9,008 nucleotides of DNA from Pseudomonadota bacterium (GTDB lineage: Bacteria > Pseudomonadota > Alphaproteobacteria > Rhizobiales > Xanthobacteraceae), in the NCBI GenBank assembly GCA_023433965.1, contig JAEYTQ010000233.1:1-9008 (forward strand), in the 5' to 3' direction. Positions within the stretch are counted from its first letter, which is position 1. Each line of letters opens with the position of its first letter. A program made the translations under genes and the position numbers. A model generated the notes under the pieces. That model ran no database searches and was not told the DNA's origin. It saw only the letters and a program-made list of their open reading frames with translations. Below, piece after piece: positions 1-7,189 of this stretch.

Positions 1-1425
1 GCCGAACACAACGACCATGAAGCTATCGATGATGTAGCTCTGGCCGAGATTGGGACTGACATTGTCGATCTGCGACAGCGCCACGCCGGCAATGCCGGCA
101 ATGCCCGAGCCGAGGCCGAAGGTCAGCGCGTCGACACGCGAGGTCGCGATGCCCATCGAAGCCGCCATGCGGCGGTTCTGCGTCACCGCGCGCATCTCGA
201 GGCCGAGCGCCGTGTAGCGCAGCATCGCGAGCAGGATTCCGAACACCGCGAGCGTGAAGACAAGGATCCAGAGCCGGTTGTAGGTGATGGTGATCTGGCC
301 GAGCTCGAACGCGCCGCTCATCCAGGAGGGATTGCCGACCTCGCGGTTGGTTGGACCGAACATCGTCCGCACCGCTTGTTGCAGCACCAGCGACAGGCCC
401 CAGGTCGCCAGCAGCGTCTCCAGCGGACGGCCGTAGAGAAAGCGGATGATGCTGCGCTCGATCAGGACACCGATGGCCCCGGCGACGAGGAAGGCGAGCG
501 GCACGGCGATCAGCAGCGAATAATCGAACAGGCCGGGATAGCGGCTGCGGATCACCTCCTGCACCACGAACGTGGTGTAGGCGCCGATCATCACCATCTC
601 GCCATGCGCCATGTTGATGACGCCCATCACGCCGAAGGTGATGGCGAGCCCGATCGCGGCGAGCAGCAGAACCGAGCCGAGCGAAAGGCCGTACCAGGCG
701 TTCTGCACCATCGACCAGACCGCGAGCGAGGACTGAATCGAGCCGATCGCGCTGGCGGCCGCCTTGGTCACCGAGGCCGGCTGGTCGCCCATGCCGGTGA
801 GCAGCGCCAGCGCCTCCTGGTCGCCGCGCGCCTTGAGGGTGGCGACGGCCTCGAGCTTCTCGACCTCCGTGGCGTCGGGCTTGAACAGCAGGATCGCGGC
901 ACGGGCTTCGCCGAGCGCCGCCTTGACCGATTTGTTGGTTTCCTTGGCGAGCGCGGCATCGACCGCCTCGAGCGCGGTCTCCTCGTGCGACTTGAAGACG
1001 GATTGCGCGGCCTGCAGGCGCGTTCCGACCTCCGGCGACTGAAGCGTCAGGCCGCCGATCGCGGCATCGACCGTGCGGCGGAGACGGTTGTTGAGACGGA
1101 CCGCGCTCGCACTGTCCGGGACGGTGGCGACGGCCTCTCCGGTCGCGGCGTCGATCGAGTTGCCGTCCGCGCCGGTCACGTAGACCTTCTTGCTGTCCGG
1201 ATCGGCCATGAGACGGCCGTCCTGGAGCGCGCTGATGATGGGGAAAGCCAGCTTGTTGCCACTTCCAGCGATCACGCCGATCGCCTCTTCCGTGTCGGAA
1301 AAATCGTCATTGGCGAATTTGGCGACGGCATCCTCGAACGGACCGGCGAAGGCCGGCAGCGCGAAGGCGATCAGAAGCAACGAGAGTGCAAGCGAGCAGA
1401 GGCGGGCGGAAAAATGAGCTGGCAC
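1..1425 (-). CDS. urtB: UrtB, urea ABC transporter permease (3' end cut by window edge)
   Basis: Inner-membrane permease of the UrtABCDE high-affinity urea importer (branched-chain amino acid/LivH-type permease family). The frame starts with GTG at 1425 and stays open for 475 codons to the window edge. Family members are about 530 residues, so roughly the last 55 are missing. Residues 1-27 form a Sec signal peptide ending ALPAFA. A soluble region, presumably periplasmic and typical of UrtB but absent from LivH, follows to about residue 235. The permease domain then begins, with the characteristic segment AITFGVMGVINMAHGEM around residues 260-276, several hydrophobic helices, and SPNLGQSYIIDSFMVVVFG at the cut end. 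No in-frame ATG lies nearby upstream and the ribosome site is weak, so the GTG start is chosen because it gives a proper signal peptide. It lies 84 bases downstream of urtA on the same strand, in the usual urtAB order. Confidence 0.96.
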   Translation of the reverse strand, partial: MPAHFSARLCSLALSLLLIAFALPAFAGPFEDAVAKFANDDFSDTEEAIGVIAGSGNKLAFPIISALQDGRLMADPDSKKVYVTGADGNSIDAATGEAVATVPDSASAVRLNNRLRRTVDAAIGGLTLQSPEVGTRLQAAQSVFKSHEETALEAVDAALAKETNKSVKAALGEARAAILLFKPDATEVEKLEAVATLKARGDQEALALLTGMGDQPASVTKAAASAIGSIQSSLAVWSMVQNAWYGLSLGSVLLLAAIGLAITFGVMGVINMAHGEMVMIGAYTTFVVQEVIRSRYPGLFDYSLLIAVPLAFLVAGAIGVLIERSIIRFLYGRPLETLLATWGLSLVLQQAVRTMFGPTNREVGNPSWMSGAFELGQITITYNRLWILVFTLAVFGILLAMLRYTALGLEMRAVTQNRRMAASMGIATSRVDALTFGLGSGIAGIAGVALSQIDNVSPNLGQSYIIDSFMVVVFG

Positions 1426-1451
1426 TGTGAATGACCCCGGCAGAAATGAGT

Positions 1452-1481
1452 GGAGAAGGCGGCGGGCTCGCCGCCCTCTCC
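1452..1481 (-). promoter_or_regulatory. Intergenic hairpin between urtA and urtB
   Basis: A strong inverted repeat fills the middle of the urtA-urtB gap. The arms 1458-1464 and 1469-1475 (GGCGGCG/CGCCGCC) pair around a 4-base loop. After one mismatch the stem continues for five more pairs (1452-1456 with 1477-1481). No T-run follows on the minus strand, so it is not a classical intrinsic terminator. By analogy with hairpins between binding-protein and permease genes in other ABC-transporter operons, it probably protects the urtA mRNA 3' end or attenuates read-through into urtB. The structure is seen directly; the role is inferred. Confidence 0.7.
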
Positions 1482-1509
1482 GGTCGTGCAATGACGCGTC
1501 AGATCGAGA

Positions 1510-2832
1510 TCAGGAGCCCGAGCCGAGGCACTTGTTGGTCTTGGTGTTGAAGTTGCCGCACTTCTTGCCGACCCAGTCGCCGATCAGGTCCTTGGAGCCG
1601 TCGAGCTCCTTCGACCAGGCGTCGCCGGGGACGAGGCTCGGGGTCTTCCAGACCACGTCGAACTGGCCGTTGCCCTTGATCTCGCCGATGAACACCGGCT
1701 TGGTGATATGGTGGTTCGGGAGCATCTTGGAGGTGCCGCCGGTCAGGTTCTTGGCTTCGATGCCCGGGAGAGCGTCGATCACCTTGTCGGGATCGGTCGA
1801 CTTCGCCTTCTCGACCGCCTTGACCCACATGTCGAACCCGATCACGTGCGCTTCCATGGGATCGTTGGTCACGCGCTTCGGATTCTTGGTGTAGGCCTGC
1901 CATGCCTTGATGAACTTCTCGTTCTCCGGCGACTTGATCGACTGGAAGTAGTTCCAGGCGGCGAGATGGCCGACCAGCGGCTTGGTGTCGATGCCGGCGA
2001 GCTCTTCCTCACCCACCGAGAACGCCACCACCGGGATATCCTTCGCCTTGATGCCCTGGTTGCCAAGCTCCTTGTAGAAGGGAACGTTGGCGTCGCCGTT
2101 GATGGTCGAGACCACCGCGGTCTTCTTGCCGGCCGAGCCGAACTTCTTGATGTCGGCCACGATCGTCTGCCAGTCGGAATGACCGAACGGCGTGTAGTTG
2201 ATCATGATGTCTTCCTGGGCGACACCCTTGGACTTCAAATAGGCTTCCAGGATCTTGTTGGTGGTGCGCGGATAGACGTAGTCGGTGCCCGCGAGCACCC
2301 AGCGCTTCACCTTCTCTTCCTTCATGAGATAGTCGACGGCGGGGATCGCCTGCTGGTTCGGCGCGGCCCCCGTGTAGAACACGTTGCGCTCGCTCTCCTC
2401 ACCCTCGTATTGCACGGGGTAGAACAGGATGCTGTTGAGCTCCTTGAACACCGGAAGCACCGACTTGCGCGACACCGAGGTCCAGCAGCCGAACACGACC
2501 GAGACCTTGTCCTTGGTGATCAGCTCGCGCGCCTTTTCGGCGAACAGCGGCCAGTTCGATGCGGGATCGACAACGACGGCTTCCAGCTTCTTGCCGAGAA
2601 CGCCGCCCTTCTTGTTCTGCTCGTCGATCAGGAAGAGGATGGTGTCCTTCAGCGTGGTTTCGCTGATGGCCATGGTGCCGGAAAGGGAATGCAGCACGCC
2701 GACCTTGATGGTGTCGTCCGCGGCCTTTGCGCCAGTCAATGAAGCCAGGCCGAACATCAGCCCGGCGGTCGCGGCGAGCACGCCGCGGCGGCTAAATGAA
2801 GCCGCTATATCGTGAGTGGATTTGCTAAACAT
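1510..2832 (-). CDS. urtA: UrtA, urea ABC transporter substrate-binding protein
   Basis: Periplasmic binding protein that captures urea and delivers it to the UrtBC permease for use as a nitrogen source. The 440-residue product matches the UrtA family along its length, with the mature start DDTIKVGVLHSLSGTMAISE and the region FGCWTSVSRKSVLPVFKELN. The N-terminus carries a twin-arginine signal (SRRGVL, arginines 15-16), a hydrophobic stretch and an AKA cleavage site near residue 37, so Tat export is likely. Two cysteines near the C-terminus (425 and 435) could form a disulfide. The frame is open 34 codons further upstream, to 2934. The ATG at 2832 is preferred because it places the Tat signal at the N-terminus, has AGGGAG about 11 bases upstream, and lies downstream of the sigma-54 element at 2906-2922. 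It is the first gene of the operon continuing into urtB. Confidence 0.96.
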   Translation of the reverse strand: MFSKSTHDIAASFSRRGVLAATAGLMFGLASLTGAKAADDTIKVGVLHSLSGTMAISETTLKDTILFLIDEQNKKGGVLGKKLEAVVVDPASNWPLFAEKARELITKDKVSVVFGCWTSVSRKSVLPVFKELNSILFYPVQYEGEESERNVFYTGAAPNQQAIPAVDYLMKEEKVKRWVLAGTDYVYPRTTNKILEAYLKSKGVAQEDIMINYTPFGHSDWQTIVADIKKFGSAGKKTAVVSTINGDANVPFYKELGNQGIKAKDIPVVAFSVGEEELAGIDTKPLVGHLAAWNYFQSIKSPENEKFIKAWQAYTKNPKRVTNDPMEAHVIGFDMWVKAVEKAKSTDPDKVIDALPGIEAKNLTGGTSKMLPNHHITKPVFIGEIKGNGQFDVVWKTPSLVPGDAWSKELDGSKDLIGDWVGKKCGNFNTKTNKCLGSGS

Positions 2833-2905
2833 GAGTGTCTCATCTCCCTGACGCAGACGTGAAAACGCTGCGAAACGGCCCCACGGCCGCCTGCGATTAA
2901 CGGAA

Positions 2906-2922
2906 TCGCAAGAACCATGCCA
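2906..2922 (-). promoter_or_regulatory. Sigma-54 (RpoN) promoter of urtA
   Basis: On the minus strand the sequence reads TGGCATG, four bases, TTGCGA. The sigma-54 consensus is TGGCACG, four bases, TTGCW. The invariant GG (-24, positions 2921-2920) and GC (-12, positions 2909-2908) have exactly the required spacing. Transcription would start near 2896, giving a leader of about 64 bases before the urtA ATG. Sigma-54 needs an activator; for a urea importer NtrC is the natural candidate. I found no clear NtrC palindrome (GCAC, seven bases, GTGC) upstream. The match is seen directly; activity is inferred. Confidence 0.75.
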
Positions 2923-3028
2923 TGGGCTGAGCACCCTTCAACTGATTGAATTCGCTCATACAATTCCAGAAAATCAAAGCTTCGTCGCGGCCGGGCAGCT
3001 CAAATAATGGGCGATTAGAATGTATGCG

Positions 3029-3079
3029 AAAGTGGCAGGCAGATCACTTTTTGAGCAAATCTCTGCTTCTGGCTAATTT
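3029..3079 (+). promoter_or_regulatory. Possible rhlE promoter with overlapping inverted repeat
   Basis: TTGAGC at 3051-3056 and TAATTT at 3074-3079 are separated by 17 bases, giving a mediocre sigma-70-type promoter pointing toward the helicase. Directly upstream and touching the -35 is an inverted repeat, AAAGTG (3029-3034) and CACTTT (3045-3050) with ten bases between, which could be an operator. If used, the transcript would carry a leader of about 265 bases. The -10 match is only three of six, so this is a candidate only. Confidence 0.25.
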
Positions 3080-3209
3080 TCCGGCAGCATTATTTTTGCG
3101 CCGTAGGCACGGTTTCGGGCGAACTTGCCTTGAAAGCGCCCGCTCGATGTTCCATATGGGGGCCGAGACCTCTTCCGAATCAAGGGGTCATAGCGAGCCG
3201 CGTGTTCTT

Positions 3210-3295
3210 AAGCCCTCTTCGGGCCTCTGGCTTGCCCCTCATCACACAAGCCATTCGACACCCCAAACACGCAGGTGTCTTCTCGACACCCTTTT
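3210..3295 (+). promoter_or_regulatory. Structured rhlE leader with mutually exclusive hairpins
   Basis: Two sets of competing stems lie in the leader. First, AAGCC (3210-3214) can pair with GGCTT (3229-3233), or GCCC (3212-3215) with GGGC (3221-3224). Second, GGTGTC (3274-3279) can pair either with the upstream GACACC (3257-3262) or with an identical downstream GACACC (3285-3290). The downstream hairpin has a 5-base loop and is followed by CTTTT, so it resembles a weak terminator. The two GACACC copies sit in 9-base direct repeats (3255-3263 and 3283-3291). This is the geometry of an antiterminator/terminator pair. The stems are short, so function is speculative. Confidence 0.4.
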
Positions 3296-3333
3296 GCGCG
3301 CGCCGCGCCGAATGCGCCGGGCGCCCGCTAGAC

Positions 3334-3350
3334 ATGGAAAGATCCATCTT

Positions 3351-3353
<3 letters not shown>
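3334..3353 (+). promoter_or_regulatory. rhlE ribosome-binding site inside a small hairpin
   Basis: The likely Shine-Dalgarno GGAAAGA (3336-3342) is the only purine-rich stretch before the TTG start at 3351. It lies in a perfect 5-base-pair stem, ATGGA (3334-3338) with TCCAT (3343-3347). Alternatively its AAAGA (3338-3342) can pair with TCTTT (3347-3351), which reaches the start codon. Either fold would mask the site. The spacing from GGA to TTG (12 bases) is long. Confidence 0.35.
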
Positions 3354-4862
<1,509 letters not shown>

Positions 4863-4885
4863 CCGTCCACGACCTGGAGACATTC

Positions 4886-5173
4886 ATGGCTAAGGAAGAG
4901 CTGATCCAGTTCGAGGGACTGGTCACCGAAATCCTCCCCGACGCGCGCTACCGCGTGCAGCTCGATGCCGGACACGAGATCGTCGCCTATACCGCCGGCA
5001 AGATGAAGAAGAACCGCATCAAGACGCTGGCGGGCGACCGGGTGACGGTGGAGATGTCGCCCTACGACCTCGAAAAGGGCCGGCTGATTTTCCGCCACAA
5101 GGACGAACGCCCCAGCACGGCGGGTGGACCGCCCCGCCCCGGACAGCGCGGCGGTCAGTTCCGCCGTCGCTAG
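4886..5173 (+). CDS. infA: Translation initiation factor IF-1 with C-terminal extension
   Basis: IF-1 is an OB-fold protein that binds the A site of the 30S subunit and helps IF-2 and IF-3 select the initiator tRNA. Residues 1-72 match the whole normal family, from [11 protein letters not shown] through [17 protein letters not shown] to [15 protein letters not shown]. The product is 95 residues whereas the usual length is about 72; the extra 23 or so form a Pro/Gly/Arg-rich tail (RPGQRGG, ending RRR). TGGAGA lies 5 bases before the ATG. It sits 23 bases after the helicase stop and is probably co-transcribed with it. Bradyrhizobium-type genomes are expected to carry a standard-length infA elsewhere, which would make this a paralogue. 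That is from memory and cannot be tested here. Confidence 0.93.
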   Translation: MAKEELIQFEGLVTEILPDARYRVQLDAGHEIVAYTAGKMKKNRIKTLAGDRVTVEMSPYDLEKGRLIFRHKDERPSTAGGPPRPGQRGGQFRRR

Positions 5174-5239
5174 TCGGCCAGCGCGGGACCGCGGGATAAC
5201 TCCGACTCGCACTGGTCCGCCGTAGAAATGGCGGCGGAT

Positions 5240-5316
5240 CAAAAAATCGTGCACGTCCGGATTGTTTCAGACCCGCGTTTCCGATAAAATGAATTCATCG
5301 ATTTTTTGGCCGGACG
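5240..5316 (+). repeat. Inverted repeats flanking the cspA promoter
   Basis: CAAAAAATCG (5240-5249) is the exact reverse complement of CGATTTTTTG (5299-5308). A second perfect pair, CGTCCGG (5254-5260) and CCGGACG (5310-5316), is interleaved with it, and both pairs bracket the probable cspA promoter. Because the two pairs cross, they cannot form one simple hairpin. They could be paired protein-binding half-sites or, in read-through RNA from infA, alternative folds. A separate repeat, TCCGCCG (5217-5223) and CGGCGGA (5233-5239), lies just upstream. The repeats are exact; no function is known to me. Confidence 0.55.
5262..5290 (+). promoter_or_regulatory. Probable sigma-70-type promoter of cspA
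   Basis: TTGTTT (5262-5267) and TAAAAT (5285-5290, five of six to TATAAT) are exactly 17 bases apart. Transcription would begin near 5297, giving a leader of about 140 bases before the cspA start, similar to the long leaders of cold-shock genes in other bacteria. The -35 matches only at TTG. Confidence 0.5.
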
Positions 5317-5385
5317 ACATTGGCATCCACCGGTACAGCCGGTTCAGACACGCTGACGACCCTTCCAGAAGTTCGATCTAAACCT

Positions 5386-5401
5386 GCCCGCACGAGCGGG
5401 C
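5386..5401 (+). promoter_or_regulatory. Hairpin in the cspA leader
   Basis: GCCCGC (5386-5391) and GCGGGC (5396-5401) form a perfect 6-base-pair GC stem around the loop ACGA. It ends about 20 bases before the ribosome site (GAAGGGA, 5422-5428) of cspA and leaves that site free. It could act as a stabilising or regulatory element of the leader. Confidence 0.5.
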
Positions 5402-5436
5402 GCTGACATTATGATATCTGAGAAGGGACTACCCCC

Positions 5437-5649
5437 GTGAGCATGGGAACCGTGAAGTGGTTTAACGCAACCAAGGGCTTTGGCTTCATTCAGCCCGACG
5501 ACGGCGGCCAGGACGTGTTCGTTCACATCAGCGCCGTGGAGCGCGCCGGTCTGGGCTCGCTGCGCGAGGGCCAGAAGATCTCCTACGAGATCGTCGCCGA
5601 TCGCCGCTCCGGCAAGTCGGCGGCCGACAACCTGCGCGCCGCGGGCTGA
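5437..5649 (+). CDS. cspA: Cold-shock protein (CspA family)
   Basis: Small single-stranded nucleic-acid-binding OB-fold protein that acts as an RNA chaperone, melting mRNA structure and aiding translation. The 70-residue product is one complete cold-shock domain, beginning [20 protein letters not shown], with the RNA-binding motifs RNP1 (KGFGFI, 13-18) and RNP2 (VFVHI, 27-31) intact. The GTG start at 5437 has GAAGGGA 8 bases upstream; the in-frame ATG at 5443 would be about 14 bases from that site and is less likely. The gene has its own probable promoter and a leader of about 140 bases, and ends in a strong terminator. Whether it is really cold-induced cannot be read from sequence, since many alphaproteobacterial Csp copies are not. 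Confidence 0.96.
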   Translation: MSMGTVKWFNATKGFGFIQPDDGGQDVFVHISAVERAGLGSLREGQKISYEIVADRRSGKSAADNLRAAG

Positions 5650-5654
5650 GGCCG

Positions 5655-5669
5655 GGGGCCCTCGGCCCC
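5655..5669 (+). other. GC hairpin just after cspA
   Basis: GGGGCC (5655-5660) and GGCCCC (5664-5669) form a 6-base-pair stem with a 3-base loop, five bases after the cspA stop. No T-run follows. It may protect the 3' end of the mRNA ahead of the terminator at 5692-5724. Confidence 0.45.
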
Positions 5670-5691
5670 GATCGGCTTGAACGAGCCAAAC

Positions 5692-5724
5692 AAAAAAAGG
5701 CCGTGCGTGACGCACGGCCTTTTT
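5692..5724. terminator. Bidirectional intrinsic terminator between cspA and the TadE operon
   Basis: A perfect 9-base-pair stem (GGCCGTGCG at 5699-5707, CGCACGGCC at 5711-5719) with a 3-base loop is flanked by seven A on the left and five T on the right. Read from either strand it gives a stem followed by a U-run, so it should end both the rightward cspA transcript and the leftward TadE transcript, whose last gene stops at 5748. Confidence 0.93.
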
Positions 5725-5747
5725 CATTCTGCCGCGGCTGGCAAGTA

Positions 5748-6380
5748 TCAGCAGCTAGAGGGCACATTGTTGTAGCGCACGCAGGCGACCTGACGCGGCC
5801 GCGTGTAGGAGAGATCGCTCAGCGTCACGCTCGACTTCAAGACGTAGCCGATGGTCGGCGTGTAAGTGTACTTGGCCTCGCTCAGAATGATATAACTCGA
5901 CGGAATCAAGAGCGTCGCGGGGATCATCGCCGTGACGTTGTCGCCGGCGTTCCGAGCCGAGGTCGCCAGCGTGGCTTGCGTCGCGCCGTTAGCAATGGTG
6001 CCGGCCTTGCTCCACTTGACCGTGGCGACTCCGTTAGCGTCGATGTAGATTTCGGAGATGGTGCCCTTCACGAGCGAAGCGTCGTAAGGCATGACGACCG
6101 AGATGCTCGCTGTGAACGTATCCTTCATGCCGGAATCGTCGAGCGTGGTCGACTGCGACGTCAGGTCCGACAATGTCCGCGCGATCAACGTGACCTTGCG
6201 GTCGATCGCCACGGCGGACGAGATTTCGACGGTGCCGAAGAACGTTACCAGCATCAGCGGCACGATGACCGCGAATTCGGTCGCCGCGAGCGCCTGCGTG
6301 TCGGCGGCGAATCCGCTCATGGCGCAACGCGCATTCCTCCAGATATTCGCGATCGTCTGCATCGGTCCGCTCAGATCCAT
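5748..6380 (-). CDS. TadE-family minor pilin-like protein, second copy
   Basis: Probable minor pseudopilin of the Tad (type IVc, Flp) pilus. The 210-residue product has a short basic N-terminus, then LAATEFAVIVPLMLVTFFGTVEISS (from about residue 31), the TadE-like hydrophobic segment with the conserved glutamate at 35. It continues with a long Ser/Thr/Ala-rich extracytoplasmic domain ending in two cysteines (199 and 210). In TadE pilins cleavage follows a glycine five residues before the glutamate. Here that residue is alanine (A30), so processing may differ. The ATG at 6380 lies 5 bases after the upstream tadE stop, a tight operon junction. ATGs at 6362 and 6320 are alternatives. TadF is a possible identity, but I cannot separate it from TadE by eye. 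Confidence 0.85.
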   Translation of the reverse strand: MDLSGPMQTIANIWRNARCAMSGFAADTQALAATEFAVIVPLMLVTFFGTVEISSAVAIDRKVTLIARTLSDLTSQSTTLDDSGMKDTFTASISVVMPYDASLVKGTISEIYIDANGVATVKWSKAGTIANGATQATLATSARNAGDNVTAMIPATLLIPSSYIILSEAKYTYTPTIGYVLKSSVTLSDLSYTRPRQVACVRYNNVPSSC

Positions 6381-6385
6381 CTGCT

Positions 6386-6967
6386 TCAGAAGGGCTCGTT
6401 CTTGAACGCCGCGGTCGCCACCAGCAGCCGCTTGTTGCTGCACCCCATGTTGTAGCTGAGGCCGGTGACGAAGAGCGGCCACTGGTAGAACAGGCGCACC
6501 ACGACCACCTGGCCGGAGCCGCCGGCGCTGTACTGCATGCCGCTCGGGTTGAAGCTGCAGGAATTGCCGAAATTGGTGAGACTTAGCGAACCGAAGGAGC
6601 TGGTGCTGACGACGTCGACGTAGAGCTTGCTGCAATCGAACAATGCCGGGATCTTGGTGCAGACGAAGGTCTTGAACGTCGTCTGATCGCATGCGGAGAC
6701 CGAATTGGGCGTGGTCTGGCAGGCCGGCACCGAACCGCCCTGTGCCTGCGCCTGGCCGGTCAGGATTGCGCGCGCGGAGTCCTGCGCGATCGTCTCGAGC
6801 ACCTGACTCGAGAAGAACATCAGCGCCGTCTCGATGATGGCGAACAGCAGCGCGAAGAACATCGGCGCGACCAGCGCGAATTCGACGGCTGCGGAGCCGC
6901 GGCGGTTGCGGCGAAACCGGGCCAGCGCTTTCCGGAGCGTGAACCTCGTAGGTGCAGGCGATCGCAT
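6386..6967 (-). CDS. tadE: TadE-like minor pilin
   Basis: Minor pseudopilin of the Tad pilus, needed in other species for Flp pilus assembly. The 193-residue product has a basic leader ending RRNRRG, then SAAVEFALVAPMFFALLF, the textbook TadE signature with cleavage expected after G24 and glutamate at +5 (E29). The hydrophobic segment (about 28-50) anchors it in the inner membrane. The exported remainder contains six cysteines, suggesting disulfides. The ATG at 6967 is preceded only by a weak ribosome site (GGGGAA about 9 bases away). A second TadE-like gene follows 5 bases after the stop. A CtrA-like box lies about 100 bases upstream. Confidence 0.92.
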   Translation of the reverse strand: MRSPAPTRFTLRKALARFRRNRRGSAAVEFALVAPMFFALLFAIIETALMFFSSQVLETIAQDSARAILTGQAQAQGGSVPACQTTPNSVSACDQTTFKTFVCTKIPALFDCSKLYVDVVSTSSFGSLSLTNFGNSCSFNPSGMQYSAGGSGQVVVVRLFYQWPLFVTGLSYNMGCSNKRLLVATAAFKNEPF

Positions 6968-7067
6968 CTCGTCAAATTCCCCAGCAACCGGCGGTCATCC
7001 GCACGTTCAATAGCGGAAACTGATTGTCTAAGTGTTTCAGGCGATCCGCATCCGGCGGACCGCGCCG

Positions 7068-7082
7068 TTAGGAATGCGTTAA
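7068..7082 (-). promoter_or_regulatory. CtrA-like box upstream of the tadE pair
   Basis: On the minus strand the sequence is TTAA, seven bases, CTAA, matching seven of eight bases of the CtrA consensus TTAA-N7-TTAA. It lies about 100 bases upstream of the tadE start. CtrA is the cell-cycle response regulator that controls pilus genes in Caulobacter. A short motif like this occurs by chance, so confidence is limited. I could not pick a convincing -10 downstream. Confidence 0.35.
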
Positions 7083-7158
7083 CCAGCCGCGCCCGAAGCG
7101 GACTGAGAGACGGCGCGCGCAGAGGCCGCCCGCGAAGCGGCAGGCAGCCCCGCGGGAT

Positions 7159-7181
7159 CCTTCCTGCTCCGGCAGGGAAGG
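7159..7181 (-). other. Hairpin after the secretin-domain gene
   Basis: CCTTCCTGC (7159-7167) pairs with GCAGG and AAGG (7172-7181, one bulged base) around a 4-base loop, shortly after the stop of the gene ending at 7190. It has no T-run, so if it ends transcription it would do so weakly. It may mark the 3' end of that mRNA. Confidence 0.4.
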
Positions 7182-7189
7182 GCGAAGAC

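Larger units (their letters stand above)
2833..3350. other. Long gene-free region between divergent urtA and rhlE
   Basis: This region of about 520 bases separates two divergent genes and is visibly more AT-rich in its middle (about 2940-3110) than the flanking genes. It holds the urtA sigma-54 promoter, a possible promoter for the helicase, an inverted repeat AAAGTG/CACTTT (3029-3034 and 3045-3050), and a hairpin-rich stretch at 3182-3347 directly in front of the helicase. The helicase frame happens to stay open back to 2946, but the extra 135 codons give a sequence with no resemblance to any helicase N-terminus, so I treat the region as regulatory and untranslated. Confidence 0.7.

Noticed and set aside
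376..1434. Long plus-strand open frame
   Set aside because: Antisense shadow of urtB; the translation is Arg/Gly/Glu/His-rich low-complexity sequence typical of the wrong strand in GC-rich genes.
1708..2742. Long plus-strand open frame of 344 codons
   Set aside because: Antisense shadow of urtA, which is clearly the real gene by family match.
2946..3350. Open frame in phase with the helicase, adding 135 residues at its N-terminus
   Set aside because: The added sequence resembles no helicase N-terminus, contains the likely promoter and hairpin-rich leader, and the MNSFQDFGL start at 3351 matches family expectations.
5217..5246. Possible terminator after infA (TCCGCCG/CGGCGGA stem)
   Set aside because: The stem is followed by an A-run rather than a T-run on the plus strand, so it does not look like an intrinsic terminator for infA.
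6381..6692. N-terminal extension of the second TadE-like protein
   Set aside because: It overlaps the first tadE out of frame and has shadow-like Arg/Gln composition; the start at 6380 places the hydrophobic segment near the N-terminus as expected.
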